DNA of 64,000 nucleotides, taken from an uncultured SAR86 cluster bacterium. Its GTDB lineage: Bacteria > Pseudomonadota > Gammaproteobacteria > Magnimaribacterales > Magnimaribacteraceae. Position numbers and translations under genes: made by a program. Below are positions 29,046-38,339 of this stretch, one piece after another. The DNA lies in NCBI GenBank assembly GCA_902618945.1, contig CACNCK010000002.1, positions 107,238 through 171,237 on the forward strand, read 5' to 3'. Each line of letters opens with the position of its first letter. Within the stretch, counting starts at the first letter, position 1. The notes beneath the pieces were generated by a model. That model ran no database searches. It had not been told where the DNA came from and was given only the letters and a program-made list of their open reading frames with translations.

Positions 29046-29579
29046 ATGAAAGCTGATTTTTTAAAGTCCCAAAAAATAATTCATTGGATAATGGCTATCA
29101 TTATCATGCTGGATCTCAATATCGCACAAAAATTTGGAGGAGAGATGGATATTTTGGATAGGCTGGAGTCAAGGATTGATCACACTAGTGTCGGACTATT
29201 CATAACATTTCTTTTTTTATTGAGAGTCTTTTTGAGATATAAATATGGATCTCCAGGTTTTCCCTACTCTATGTCTAGATGGCAAGTAATCTCAGCTAAA
29301 GTTGGTCATTACGGACTTTACTTCTTGATGGGTGGATTAATTGTTACTGGTTTGTTGACAGCAAGATATGCAACTGACCCGATTCTTGCTTTTAATACGT
29401 TAAATCTAACGATGGGCAATGGAGATCTACAAATTTATAACGTAATTAGATTTTTTCATGAGGTTTTTACAAATTTAATAATAGCCTTTATCGCTATTCA
29501 TATTTTCGCCTCAATGTATCATCATTTCATTGCTAAAGATTCAATAACTTTGAATATGATTAAATTTTGGAAGAATTGA
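29046..29579 (+). CDS. cytochrome b561 family protein
   Basis: 'KIIHWIMAIIIMLDL', 'DHTSVGLFITFLFLLRV', 'FFHEVFTNLIIAFIAIHIFASMYHHFIAKD'. Confidence 0.87.
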   Translation: MKADFLKSQKIIHWIMAIIIMLDLNIAQKFGGEMDILDRLESRIDHTSVGLFITFLFLLRVFLRYKYGSPGFPYSMSRWQVISAKVGHYGLYFLMGGLIVTGLLTARYATDPILAFNTLNLTMGNGDLQIYNVIRFFHEVFTNLIIAFIAIHIFASMYHHFIAKDSITLNMIKFWKN

Positions 29580-29604
29580 TTAAAGTCCAACTAAATTTAG
29601 CCTA

Positions 29605-31119
29605 TTAATTCATTATTCTCATTTTTAAGTCGTTGATAAGCATATCAATAGAAATATTTGAATTTGTAGATCCAAAAATATATCTATCAGGTCTAACTAG
29701 GAAGGCTCTATCCTTTTCCATAAAAGATTTCATCCAAGGATTTTTCTCAATATATTTCTTTTCAAGAATGACTAACTTACATTCTATTAAATCAAGAAAT
29801 TCATAATGATCTTCAGAAATTTCCAAAGGAGATTTTGATATCAAAGAAAAGTTTTTCCCTAGAATATGATCCATTCTCTTTACAACTTCTTTATTGTAAT
29901 ACTCTACGGGTTGGGGAAAAATCTCTCCAGCATTCATTGACTGATCAGCCTTTCCACCAAAAAAAAGACCTTTCGTAAGATTAGGTAATATAAAAGATCC
30001 ATAACCCTTCTGAACTAAATCCTGTGATACCTCCTCTGGAGTTTCTGCCTCAGCATAAGCTTCCATTAATTCTCCAATACCCGCAGAATTTTTCACAACA
30101 AATCTAGAATGCGGAATTCTCTCTATTTCGAAGCTATCAACTAAATTTGTATTTAACTTATTTTTAATTGATGCCGCGATTTTCCAGGATAAGTTAACTG
30201 CATCTCTATAACCAGACATCATACCTTCTCCCATAAATGGAGGAGCTTGATGGGCGGCATCGCCTATTAAAAAGCATTTACCTTTCTGAAAATTTTTAGC
30301 AATTACCGAATGGAACTGATAAACAGCCTTTCTTATGATTTTATATTCTTCTGGCTGCAACCATTTAGCTATTAGCTCGTGAATGGTTTTGTCATCTAAG
30401 AAGCTTTCCTTATCTTCATGCTCATGAATAATGAATTCCCATCTTCGAAAAGGTAAGTGAGAAGGAACAAAAGTTGCAAGCCTTTCTTTATCACAAACTT
30501 GTATTAACTTATCACCAAGTTTATCAGGCTCATTTAGTTCAACATCAATAACAATCCAATCACGATTATAATTTAAGTCCTCTTGAGAGATGCCTAGCTG
30601 TTTTCTTACAAGACTTGATCCTCCATCAGAGCCTATTAAATATCTAGAAGTAAAATCTTTCTCTTCTTGATTATTTAAATTGATAGTTTTAAAACTTACA
30701 GATTCTTGATTTTGATCAAGACTTATGAATTCATGTTCTAACATAATTTCAACATTAGAATTTTCTAATTTTTTTCTTATATCACGATCTGTGTAGGGCT
30801 GATGAAATAGGCTTGATGCCGGCCAACCATTTGCTGATACAAAACCTTTTAAATCAATAGAACCACCAATAATTTCCAAATTCTTGTCAGAAAAGTAAGC
30901 ACCCCCAAGAATAGTGCTATTTTTAAGGTAAATGTCTTCAATTCCAGCTAATTGCGACATTCTAAAACCTTGATCGCTAACAGTTACTGCTCTAGGAAGA
31001 TTGTAAATATCTTTTTCTTTATCGATGCACAGGACTCTCAAACCGTATGATTCTAAGAGAAGTGCGGCCATACTTCCGGCAGGTCCTATACCTATGATGG
31101 CTACATCAAAATGATTCAC
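29605..31119 (-). CDS. FAD-dependent aromatic-ring hydroxylase-type monooxygenase (MhpA-like)
   Basis: 'VAIIGIGPAGSMAALLLESYGLRVLCIDKE', 'DGGSSLVRKQLGI', 'FLIGDAAHQAPPFMGEGMMSGYRDAVNLSWKIA'. Confidence 0.9.
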   Translation of the reverse strand: MNHFDVAIIGIGPAGSMAALLLESYGLRVLCIDKEKDIYNLPRAVTVSDQGFRMSQLAGIEDIYLKNSTILGGAYFSDKNLEIIGGSIDLKGFVSANGWPASSLFHQPYTDRDIRKKLENSNVEIMLEHEFISLDQNQESVSFKTINLNNQEEKDFTSRYLIGSDGGSSLVRKQLGISQEDLNYNRDWIVIDVELNEPDKLGDKLIQVCDKERLATFVPSHLPFRRWEFIIHEHEDKESFLDDKTIHELIAKWLQPEEYKIIRKAVYQFHSVIAKNFQKGKCFLIGDAAHQAPPFMGEGMMSGYRDAVNLSWKIAASIKNKLNTNLVDSFEIERIPHSRFVVKNSAGIGELMEAYAEAETPEEVSQDLVQKGYGSFILPNLTKGLFFGGKADQSMNAGEIFPQPVEYYNKEVVKRMDHILGKNFSLISKSPLEISEDHYEFLDLIECKLVILEKKYIEKNPWMKSFMEKDRAFLVRPDRYIFGSTNSNISIDMLINDLKMRIMN

Positions 31120-32042
31120 TAATTTAATGCACTTAGTTCCTTATGAAAGGATTTAAGAAATGGATTATTTTGAATGGCATAGTTTAGCTCTTTTATACCT
31201 TTTTGAAGGTTAGGATTGTTTTGATCTACTATTCCTTTTATGAAACTATCTCTTTGTTTGATTTTTTCATAGTAAGCATTGATGAATGGTTTTTTTTCAA
31301 GCAAAAGACCGTTCCAACCGCACTCATCAAGGCGATGAAGGATAACGGACCAACTTATATCTGCAAGAGAGAAATTGTTAGATGCAAGCCAATCTTTTTT
31401 ACTTGATGACAGTTCAGTTTCTAACTCGCATAAATGGTTATTCAGTTCTTTAAAAGCAGATTTAATGAGATTTTGAATCGGTGGTAATTTTATGAAATTA
31501 AACCCAAATATTTTTAGCAGCAAAAAAATAAATACTCTCTGTTTCATTGGATGAGAAATTAATCCTTTCATAACTTCTAGGATAGAGACGTTTTTTAGCA
31601 TAGTGGTAAAAAGTGGAAAGGTAAGGGGTCCAATCGTATTACCGGCATATTTCTCATGACCTTTTATTGGATTTCCGACCATCGACGCTTTATCTGTCCA
31701 ATAATTTATTGATTCAACATCACGATCTTCAAGCGTATTTAAGTTTTCCTTACTATTGAATATGAATTTAATTTGTTCATGTGATTCGTATATAGGCCTG
31801 CCTTTATTGAGCAAGACAGGAACGGTTGCTCCTGGATTTATTTTTAAAAATGATTTTGAGGCCACTTCATATTTTCCTGTTTCAATCAGATCTATATGTT
31901 TTGAATCATATTTGAAACCTACTTCATGAAGACAAATTCTAACTTTCCTGGAACACAGTGAAAAATCATTATGATAAAGGGTCCATTCTGCTGAGGTTTG
32001 CTCGACTAGGAAATCTTGAAGGCCTACTTGCATCCTATGCAT
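31119..32042 (-). CDS. glutathione S-transferase family protein
   Basis: 'LYHNDFSLCSRKVRICLHEVGFKYD...INPGATVPVLLNKGRPIYESHEQIKFI'. Confidence 0.87.
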   Translation of the reverse strand: MHRMQVGLQDFLVEQTSAEWTLYHNDFSLCSRKVRICLHEVGFKYDSKHIDLIETGKYEVASKSFLKINPGATVPVLLNKGRPIYESHEQIKFIFNSKENLNTLEDRDVESINYWTDKASMVGNPIKGHEKYAGNTIGPLTFPLFTTMLKNVSILEVMKGLISHPMKQRVFIFLLLKIFGFNFIKLPPIQNLIKSAFKELNNHLCELETELSSSKKDWLASNNFSLADISWSVILHRLDECGWNGLLLEKKPFINAYYEKIKQRDSFIKGIVDQNNPNLQKGIKELNYAIQNNPFLKSFHKELSALN

Positions 32043-32060
32043 TTGTTTTAGAGCTAACTA

Positions 32061-32834
32061 TTAGACAATAAGGTGATGTCCACCATCCATGAGCATTGTC
32101 TCACCCGTTACTACTTTTGATATTTCAATAAAGTTATAAATACCTTCAGCAACTTGTTCTGGAGTAACGGTAAGTTTTAGTGGAGTAGTAGAAGTTAAAT
32201 TCTCCTTAGCTGCATTATAAAGATCATCACCCATGCCTTTTCTTAGCCAATCTCCTTGAATAAAACCAGGGCAAATTGCATTGACTCTTATAGGACCAAG
32301 ATTTCTGGCCATAGATTTCGTCATTGTATTTAGCGCACCTTTTGATGATGCATAGGCAAGAGAGCTACCAATGCCTTTTATCCCTGCAATTGAAGAGATA
32401 TTCACAACACTTGGATTATCACTTTTCATTAACATTTCTTTACAAGCCTTTACCATCTGGAAGGGCCCCACAACATTAACTTTGTAAATATGTAAAAAAT
32501 CATCAGCATCTAAACCATCAAGATCGGCATGATTAAATACAAATTTTGTTGTTCCAGCATTATTTACAAGAGAGTCGATTCTTCCCCATTTTTCGATCGT
32601 TTGATGGACTGTTTCTACGCAATCATCATTCTCAGAAACATCTGCCGTTATGGCTAGAGCTTCGACTCCCAATCCCTCACATTCTTGGACTATATCATTT
32701 GCATCTTGAATCGTGCTTGTACATGTTATTGTCACATTCCACCCCTTTGAGGCGAGCAATTTTGCTGTAGCTGCTCCAACGCCTCTACTTCCACCAGTTA
32801 TTATTGCTACTTTATTGGATGTTGCATTAGCCAT
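32061..32834 (-). CDS. SDR family oxidoreductase
   Basis: 'ITGGSRGVGAATAKLLASKG', 'YASSKGAL'. Confidence 0.92.
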   Translation of the reverse strand: MANATSNKVAIITGGSRGVGAATAKLLASKGWNVTITCTSTIQDANDIVQECEGLGVEALAITADVSENDDCVETVHQTIEKWGRIDSLVNNAGTTKFVFNHADLDGLDADDFLHIYKVNVVGPFQMVKACKEMLMKSDNPSVVNISSIAGIKGIGSSLAYASSKGALNTMTKSMARNLGPIRVNAICPGFIQGDWLRKGMGDDLYNAAKENLTSTTPLKLTVTPEQVAEGIYNFIEISKVVTGETMLMDGGHHLIV

Positions 32835-32850
32835 ATTTAAATCCCATCAA

Positions 32851-33372
32851 TTATCTATTCACAAACTCTTTTGTACTTTGTTCTTTAAGTACAAAACCTG
32901 GTTTATCTTTGAATGTATTTTCTACCCATTTTAAGGCATCTTTTTCGTCTAACTCTGGATTCCATGGCTCACCTTGGGGTTGTTCTACATCCCAGGGAGT
33001 ATCTAAAAATATCTCCATCCCATTATTTTCAGGATCATTGAAATAAAAGGATAGCGCATTTCCATGACATAAAGGCATGTATTCATGATTGATAGCATCA
33101 AATTTCTTTTTGAATTCTTTCAATTCTGAATATGTTTCAACTCTAAATGAAATGTGGTTCAAAGCAGTTGGAGTTCCTAAATCTTCTCTACCTAGTACAA
33201 ATGCTAATTGATGATGTTCATCTGGATCATAACTAATAAAGATTATTTCAGGACCATTTTCAAAGATTGGGCCACTGTCACTAACTTTAAAGCCCAAAGT
33301 ATTTATATAAAAATCTAATATTTTTTCTTTATCTTTAATATTAAGTACTGTGTGTGACCATCCTAGTTTCAT
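32851..33372 (-). CDS. VOC family protein resembling type I extradiol ring-cleavage dioxygenase
   Basis: Potential H-H-E triad: 'GWSHTVLNI', 'ALNHISFRV', 'NGMEIFLDTPWDV'. Confidence 0.8.
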   Translation of the reverse strand: MKLGWSHTVLNIKDKEKILDFYINTLGFKVSDSGPIFENGPEIIFISYDPDEHHQLAFVLGREDLGTPTALNHISFRVETYSELKEFKKKFDAINHEYMPLCHGNALSFYFNDPENNGMEIFLDTPWDVEQPQGEPWNPELDEKDALKWVENTFKDKPGFVLKEQSTKEFVNR

Positions 33373-33420
33373 CTCTTCACCAATTTTATTATCTATTTAT
33401 TCTATCTAAGCAAGCTTGTC

Positions 33421-34284
33421 TTACTCAACCCCCGAATGATTTGTAATTCTTTTGCATACATTTTCTAATGAACCAAGACCTTCAATACTTGTCGTGAGAA
33501 CATCGCCTTCTTTTAGGAATTTACCTTCCATTACACCAACACCCCCAGGTGTTCCTGTAAAAATTACATCGCCAACATTAAGAGTAACTATCTCAGATAG
33601 ATATTTAATAATGGAAGGAATATCGAATATAAGATCATTTGTGTTGTCATTTTGCCTTATTTCATCATTGACCTTACATTTTATATTGAGTTTTTCCTTA
33701 TTTTCCAAAGCATCTAACGAGACAAGGTAAGGACCCATGGGTCCGAAAGTATCAAACGATTTACCTAGATTAAATTGAGGTGGTTTGGCAGCAAATTGCA
33801 CAACTCGATCTGAGATATCTTGACCTATACATAATCCAGCAACATGATCCCAGGCATCATCTACACTTATATCCTTTCCAGATTTACCAATGACAGCTAC
33901 TAATTCAGCTTCATAATCAACATGATCACTTCTCATTTCAATCTCTGCATGTGGCCCGACTAGGCAACTGGTATGCTTAGTAAATATCATGGGCACACTA
34001 GGTATTTCCATACCAGCCTCTTCGGCATGATTTCTATAATTTAAACCTACTGCATAACAATTTTTTGGTGAAGAAATAGGAGCATCTATCTTAGCTTCTT
34101 TTAATAAACCAGTAGGAGTTTTTTCATCTAAAGTACCATTCAATTCATGCAGTTCGTCCAAACGATTCAAGGCATTGAGTGTATCTTCATCGAAAGTATT
34201 ATTTGATATTACTTTCAGATCATAATAATGTTCACCTTTTACAAGAGCTGCTTTGCCAGATATGTTGGCTAATTTAAATGCCAT
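33421..34284 (-). CDS. fumarylacetoacetate hydrolase family protein
   Basis: 'AVGLNYRNHAEEAG', 'DYEAELVAVIGKSGKDIS', 'IFTGTPGGVGVM'. Confidence 0.92.
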   Translation of the reverse strand: MAFKLANISGKAALVKGEHYYDLKVISNNTFDEDTLNALNRLDELHELNGTLDEKTPTGLLKEAKIDAPISSPKNCYAVGLNYRNHAEEAGMEIPSVPMIFTKHTSCLVGPHAEIEMRSDHVDYEAELVAVIGKSGKDISVDDAWDHVAGLCIGQDISDRVVQFAAKPPQFNLGKSFDTFGPMGPYLVSLDALENKEKLNIKCKVNDEIRQNDNTNDLIFDIPSIIKYLSEIVTLNVGDVIFTGTPGGVGVMEGKFLKEGDVLTTSIEGLGSLENVCKRITNHSGVE

Positions 34285-34361
34285 GAGATCTCCTATCTTT
34301 TAATAAATTGATTATAGGCATTTCTTAATATTTTATAAGCTTTATATACCGATAAAAATTT

Positions 34362-35243
34362 ATGGAAAGGAAAACTTTTACAAATAAAGAAGGTGAAAAC
34401 TTCTCTTACTTGGTTCATCAATCTGAGAGCAATAGTAAGAATTTTGTTTTCTTTCACGCAACAGGTTTTAACTCGGAAACTTATAAGATTCTTTTCGACA
34501 AACTGTTATCTCATTATGACAATGAAATAAATATTTATGCTTTAGACCAGAGAGGGCATGGATTATCTGCTGCAAAATCGAATCCTATTGAGTTAAATAC
34601 CTGGGATGTTTTTGTCCGTGATGGCGAGGAATTTATTGAGAATATAAGCGGATCTGTGATCCTATCGGGACATTCTATGGGATCTATCATTGCCGCAAAG
34701 ATAGCTTCTTTAAACCCAAGCAAAGTCTCACATTTATTTATGATAGAGCCAGTTTTATATGGGCCAATGGAGTCTTTAAAATTTAGATTAAAGACACTGC
34801 TTCGTATCAATCGAGAGTTGGCTGTAGCTGGTGGTGCTGCAAAAAGAAGAAGAAACTTTTCTTCGATTGATGAGGCAGTCACTTCTTATACTGGAAGAGG
34901 CGCTTTTACCACTTGGTCACAAGAATGGATAGAAAATTATTTAAAGGGCGGAACTCAAAAAACTGATTCAGGTATTCAATTATCATGCTCTCCTAGTTGG
35001 GAAGCAGCAACTTTTAGATCATCCTCTATGGATAGTTGGAGATACCTCAAAAAAATAAAAATGAATGTTAAGGTAGTCTATGGAAACATTGGATCGACTT
35101 TTTCATCTCAAGCAAGAAGCGCATTATTTAAAATCGGTCCAAATTGGAAATCTAATTATTATAAAGAAGCTACCCATTTTCTCCCTATGGAATATACCGA
35201 CTCAATCATCAAAGATTTGGAATCTTACTTGGAAAATAATTAA
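34362..35243 (+). CDS. alpha/beta hydrolase
   Basis: 'LDQRGHGLS', nucleophile elbow 'SGHSMGSIIA', 'EATHFLPME'. Confidence 0.88.
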   Translation: MERKTFTNKEGENFSYLVHQSESNSKNFVFFHATGFNSETYKILFDKLLSHYDNEINIYALDQRGHGLSAAKSNPIELNTWDVFVRDGEEFIENISGSVILSGHSMGSIIAAKIASLNPSKVSHLFMIEPVLYGPMESLKFRLKTLLRINRELAVAGGAAKRRRNFSSIDEAVTSYTGRGAFTTWSQEWIENYLKGGTQKTDSGIQLSCSPSWEAATFRSSSMDSWRYLKKIKMNVKVVYGNIGSTFSSQARSALFKIGPNWKSNYYKEATHFLPMEYTDSIIKDLESYLENN

Positions 35244-36103
35244 AGACTCTCTACGAAATTTCTCAAAGCAGCACCTATTTCTTCCGAAGAATCTTCCTGT
35301 ATGAAGTGATTTCCTTTCACAGTAATCTCTGTCTGATTGTTCCAACTTCTAGCGAATTCTCTCTGATCACCAATTAGAATTGATCCCGGATCAGCATTGA
35401 TAAACAATTTAGGGATATCCGATTCTTTATGAAATTCAGCATTAAGTCTCACTTCTTCAACAACCTCGCTAGGTTCCCCATCCAAAGGAATCTGTCTTGG
35501 CCAGGTAAGAGTAGGGCGTCTGTCTTCTCCTGGATTAATAAAAGGTCTTATGTACTCAGATTTTTCTTCTTCTGTGTAGCCAGTCGAAGAATCTGCTAGT
35601 AGTATTCTTTCAACAAAAAAGTTCTTTTCAAGCACAAGTTCTTCTCCAGCCTCTGACCTAAATAATCCAAAAATTTTAGTAGCAGGATCGGGCCATTGAT
35701 CCCAAGTTAGTGGCATAACGATAGCTTCCATATATGTTATAGACTTAATTCTATCTTTGTTTTCTCTAGCAAACTGGAAACCCATTGCCGAACCCCAATC
35801 ATGAATAATGAGATGGATATTATTTCCTAAATCTAGCTCATCCATGAGAGCTGTTAAATAACTATACTGACCATGATACTTATAGCCAGGATTATCCACT
35901 CCTTCAAGTTTATCTGAATCACCCATACCAATTAAATCTGGGATGACTATTCTTCCAATGTCTTCTACATGGGGTGCAATATTTCTCCAAAGAAAAGATG
36001 ATGTTGGATTGCCGTGTAGAAATAAAAAAGTATCTCCACTGCCTTCATCAATGAAAGCCATTTTACTGTTCTTTATATCTTTATATTTTTTTGTATATTT
36101 CAT
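35240..36103 (-). CDS. haloalkane dehalogenase (DhaA/LinB-like)
   Basis: 'FLHGNPTSSFLWRNIAPHV', Asp nucleophile 'IIHDWGSAMGFQFA', 'YMEAIVMP', 'KGNHFIQEDSSEEIG'. Confidence 0.9.
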   Translation of the reverse strand: MKYTKKYKDIKNSKMAFIDEGSGDTFLFLHGNPTSSFLWRNIAPHVEDIGRIVIPDLIGMGDSDKLEGVDNPGYKYHGQYSYLTALMDELDLGNNIHLIIHDWGSAMGFQFARENKDRIKSITYMEAIVMPLTWDQWPDPATKIFGLFRSEAGEELVLEKNFFVERILLADSSTGYTEEEKSEYIRPFINPGEDRRPTLTWPRQIPLDGEPSEVVEEVRLNAEFHKESDIPKLFINADPGSILIGDQREFARSWNNQTEITVKGNHFIQEDSSEEIGAALRNFVESL

Positions 36104-36108
36104 GTTTG

Positions 36109-37554
36109 TTAATCTAAATTAGGAACCACAAAGGTCTTGAATTCTTCTTCGTAGAGTTCCGCAAATTTAATTGTTGTCTTGTCTTCATAAGCTCCACCAA
36201 TGACCTGTAGTCCAATTGGCATACCATCACTTGATAGACCTGTTGGAAAGACTGTACTTGGTAAATGAGCATTTACCGCAAGACCTGGCCAGAAGATTTG
36301 TTGAAAATATCTTTGTTCTTGATTATCTACCATGACAGTTCTCTCCGAAATCTTTTTGTGATCATGCTTAATAGCGGTTGTGGCGAGCTGCGGACAAATC
36401 AAAACATCCCATTCTTCAAAAAACTTTGACCAAGATATTTTAATTTGTTCTCTAGCATAGTTCTGCCTTAACCAATTTCTATGAGATAACACAGTTCCTT
36501 TAGCTAAGATTGCTTCTACTGACAGATCATTTTTATCTAAACTAGAAGCCAATTCTTCTATTTTTTGATATTCATCTTCAGGTAAACCACTTTGCATGAC
36601 GGATTGTAAAAGTAATTGATAATTAATTTCTGCTTTCATGAAGTCATGTTCAGGTTTTGCTGCAAAAGATACTGTTGTTCCAACAGAATTCAATTTATTG
36701 CCAACTTCCTCACACCTTTGTGCTATTTCCTTTGAAACCGGAGCCAATTCATCATTACTCCAAATAGCCACTTTAAAATCTTTAAGAGAAGTTTTGTTAC
36801 ATTCTGCTAGATTGAGCTGCCATCCTTTAGATCTTCTTTCCATAGGACCTGCCATTACATCTAAAGCTATTTCTAAGTCTTTTGCACTTCTAGCTAAAGG
36901 ACCACAGACTGATAGATCAGGTTCAGGAACATTAGGAATTAATTCATGACCTGATGAAGGTATGATACCGTGACTTGGCTTATGTCCAAAAACTCCGCAA
37001 TAGTGCGCAGGATTTCTTATAGAACCACCGATATCGGATCCAGCCTCTAAAGAACAAAACCCAGCTGCAAGTGCTGCAGCACTTCCTCCTGATGAACCTC
37101 CTGGAGTCCTTTTCAGATCCCAAGGATTCCCTGTAATTCCATAAATATCGTTATAGCTTTGAAAGTCAGCCAAATTCATAGGAACATTTGTTTTTCCTAA
37201 GAAATGAGCTCCAGCTTTTTTTAATCTTTTAACGGCCAATCCATCTTCTTTGGCTATATTTCCTTTGTAGTCTGGTATTCCCCAGGTAGTGCATTGACCT
37301 TGTATATTGTAAGACTCTTTTATGGTCATCGGTATGCCATGTAGTGGACCCAAAGAATCTTTCTTCGAAATTGCATCATCTGCTTTTTTAGCAGCTTCTA
37401 GAGCATCTTCAAAAGTTCTTACTACAACGGCGTTTATCTTACCATCGTATTTCTCTATTCTGTCTATGAAATGATGGGTGAGCTCCAGTGAACTTATCTC
37501 TTTATTTTTTATTTTGTCAGCCAATTCATAGGCAGGTAAGTGATGAATATCCAA
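36109..37554 (-). CDS. amidase (amidase signature family)
   Basis: 'GIPMTIKES', 'GGSSGGSAAALAAG', 'GSDIGGSIRNPAHYCGVFGHKPS'. Confidence 0.93.
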   Translation of the reverse strand: MDIHHLPAYELADKIKNKEISSLELTHHFIDRIEKYDGKINAVVVRTFEDALEAAKKADDAISKKDSLGPLHGIPMTIKESYNIQGQCTTWGIPDYKGNIAKEDGLAVKRLKKAGAHFLGKTNVPMNLADFQSYNDIYGITGNPWDLKRTPGGSSGGSAAALAAGFCSLEAGSDIGGSIRNPAHYCGVFGHKPSHGIIPSSGHELIPNVPEPDLSVCGPLARSAKDLEIALDVMAGPMERRSKGWQLNLAECNKTSLKDFKVAIWSNDELAPVSKEIAQRCEEVGNKLNSVGTTVSFAAKPEHDFMKAEINYQLLLQSVMQSGLPEDEYQKIEELASSLDKNDLSVEAILAKGTVLSHRNWLRQNYAREQIKISWSKFFEEWDVLICPQLATTAIKHDHKKISERTVMVDNQEQRYFQQIFWPGLAVNAHLPSTVFPTGLSSDGMPIGLQVIGGAYEDKTTIKFAELYEEEFKTFVVPNLD

Positions 37555-37556
37555 AA

Positions 37557-38339
37557 CTAACTGTCTCCTGGTTTCCAGTCTTCAAATCTTTCTTGAAGTC
37601 TTTGCATGCCAGTTATCCAGCGATCTCTATCATTTCCCTTTCTAGATACATATTCCAAAACCTCTGCATGAGGAGTCACAAGAAATCTTTCATTTTCAAT
37701 AGCATCAAGTACATCGGCAGCTGCCTCATCTGCTTCAATCATCCCATCAACTCCTGCTACGCCAGCACCTTGAGCTGTCATAGCTGTTCTTACAGCTTGA
37801 GGACAAAGACATGAGACACCAATTCCTTTACTTCCATAAGTAATTTTTATCCACTCAGCAAAACTCACAGCTGCTGCTTTGGTTACTGAATATCCCGCAG
37901 AACCTATCTGAGTGAGTAAACCTGCAGCCGATGAAGTATTCATTAAATAACCTTCGCCTCTTTCTAACATCTGAGGCAGAACATGCTTGGCTGCGAAGAT
38001 ATGAGATTGTACATTTACTTCCCAGATATTTTGCCAATCGCTAGTTTCAACTTCAAAGAAACCATGTACTCCTCCAATACCAGCATTAGAACAAAAAATA
38101 TCGATTCCCCCTGAATATTCATTTGCCTTTTCTATTACATTGATTATATCTTCTTCCTTTCCAACATTAGCTTGTACTGCTAAGCTATTGATATCATTAG
38201 CAGTTTCAGTTGCACCTTCCATGTTCATATCAACGCAAACAATTGATTTTGCTCCAGCTTTATTAAATGCTTCACATAAGGCTTTACCTATTCCACTAGC
38301 AGCCCCTGTGACTACAACTCTTTTATCTTGAATTTGCAT
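37557..38339 (-). CDS. SDR family oxidoreductase
   Basis: 'VTGAASGIGKALCEAF', 'SNAGIGG', 'YSVTKAA'. Confidence 0.92.
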   Translation of the reverse strand: MQIQDKRVVVTGAASGIGKALCEAFNKAGAKSIVCVDMNMEGATETANDINSLAVQANVGKEEDIINVIEKANEYSGGIDIFCSNAGIGGVHGFFEVETSDWQNIWEVNVQSHIFAAKHVLPQMLERGEGYLMNTSSAAGLLTQIGSAGYSVTKAAAVSFAEWIKITYGSKGIGVSCLCPQAVRTAMTAQGAGVAGVDGMIEADEAAADVLDAIENERFLVTPHAEVLEYVSRKGNDRDRWITGMQRLQERFEDWKPGDS

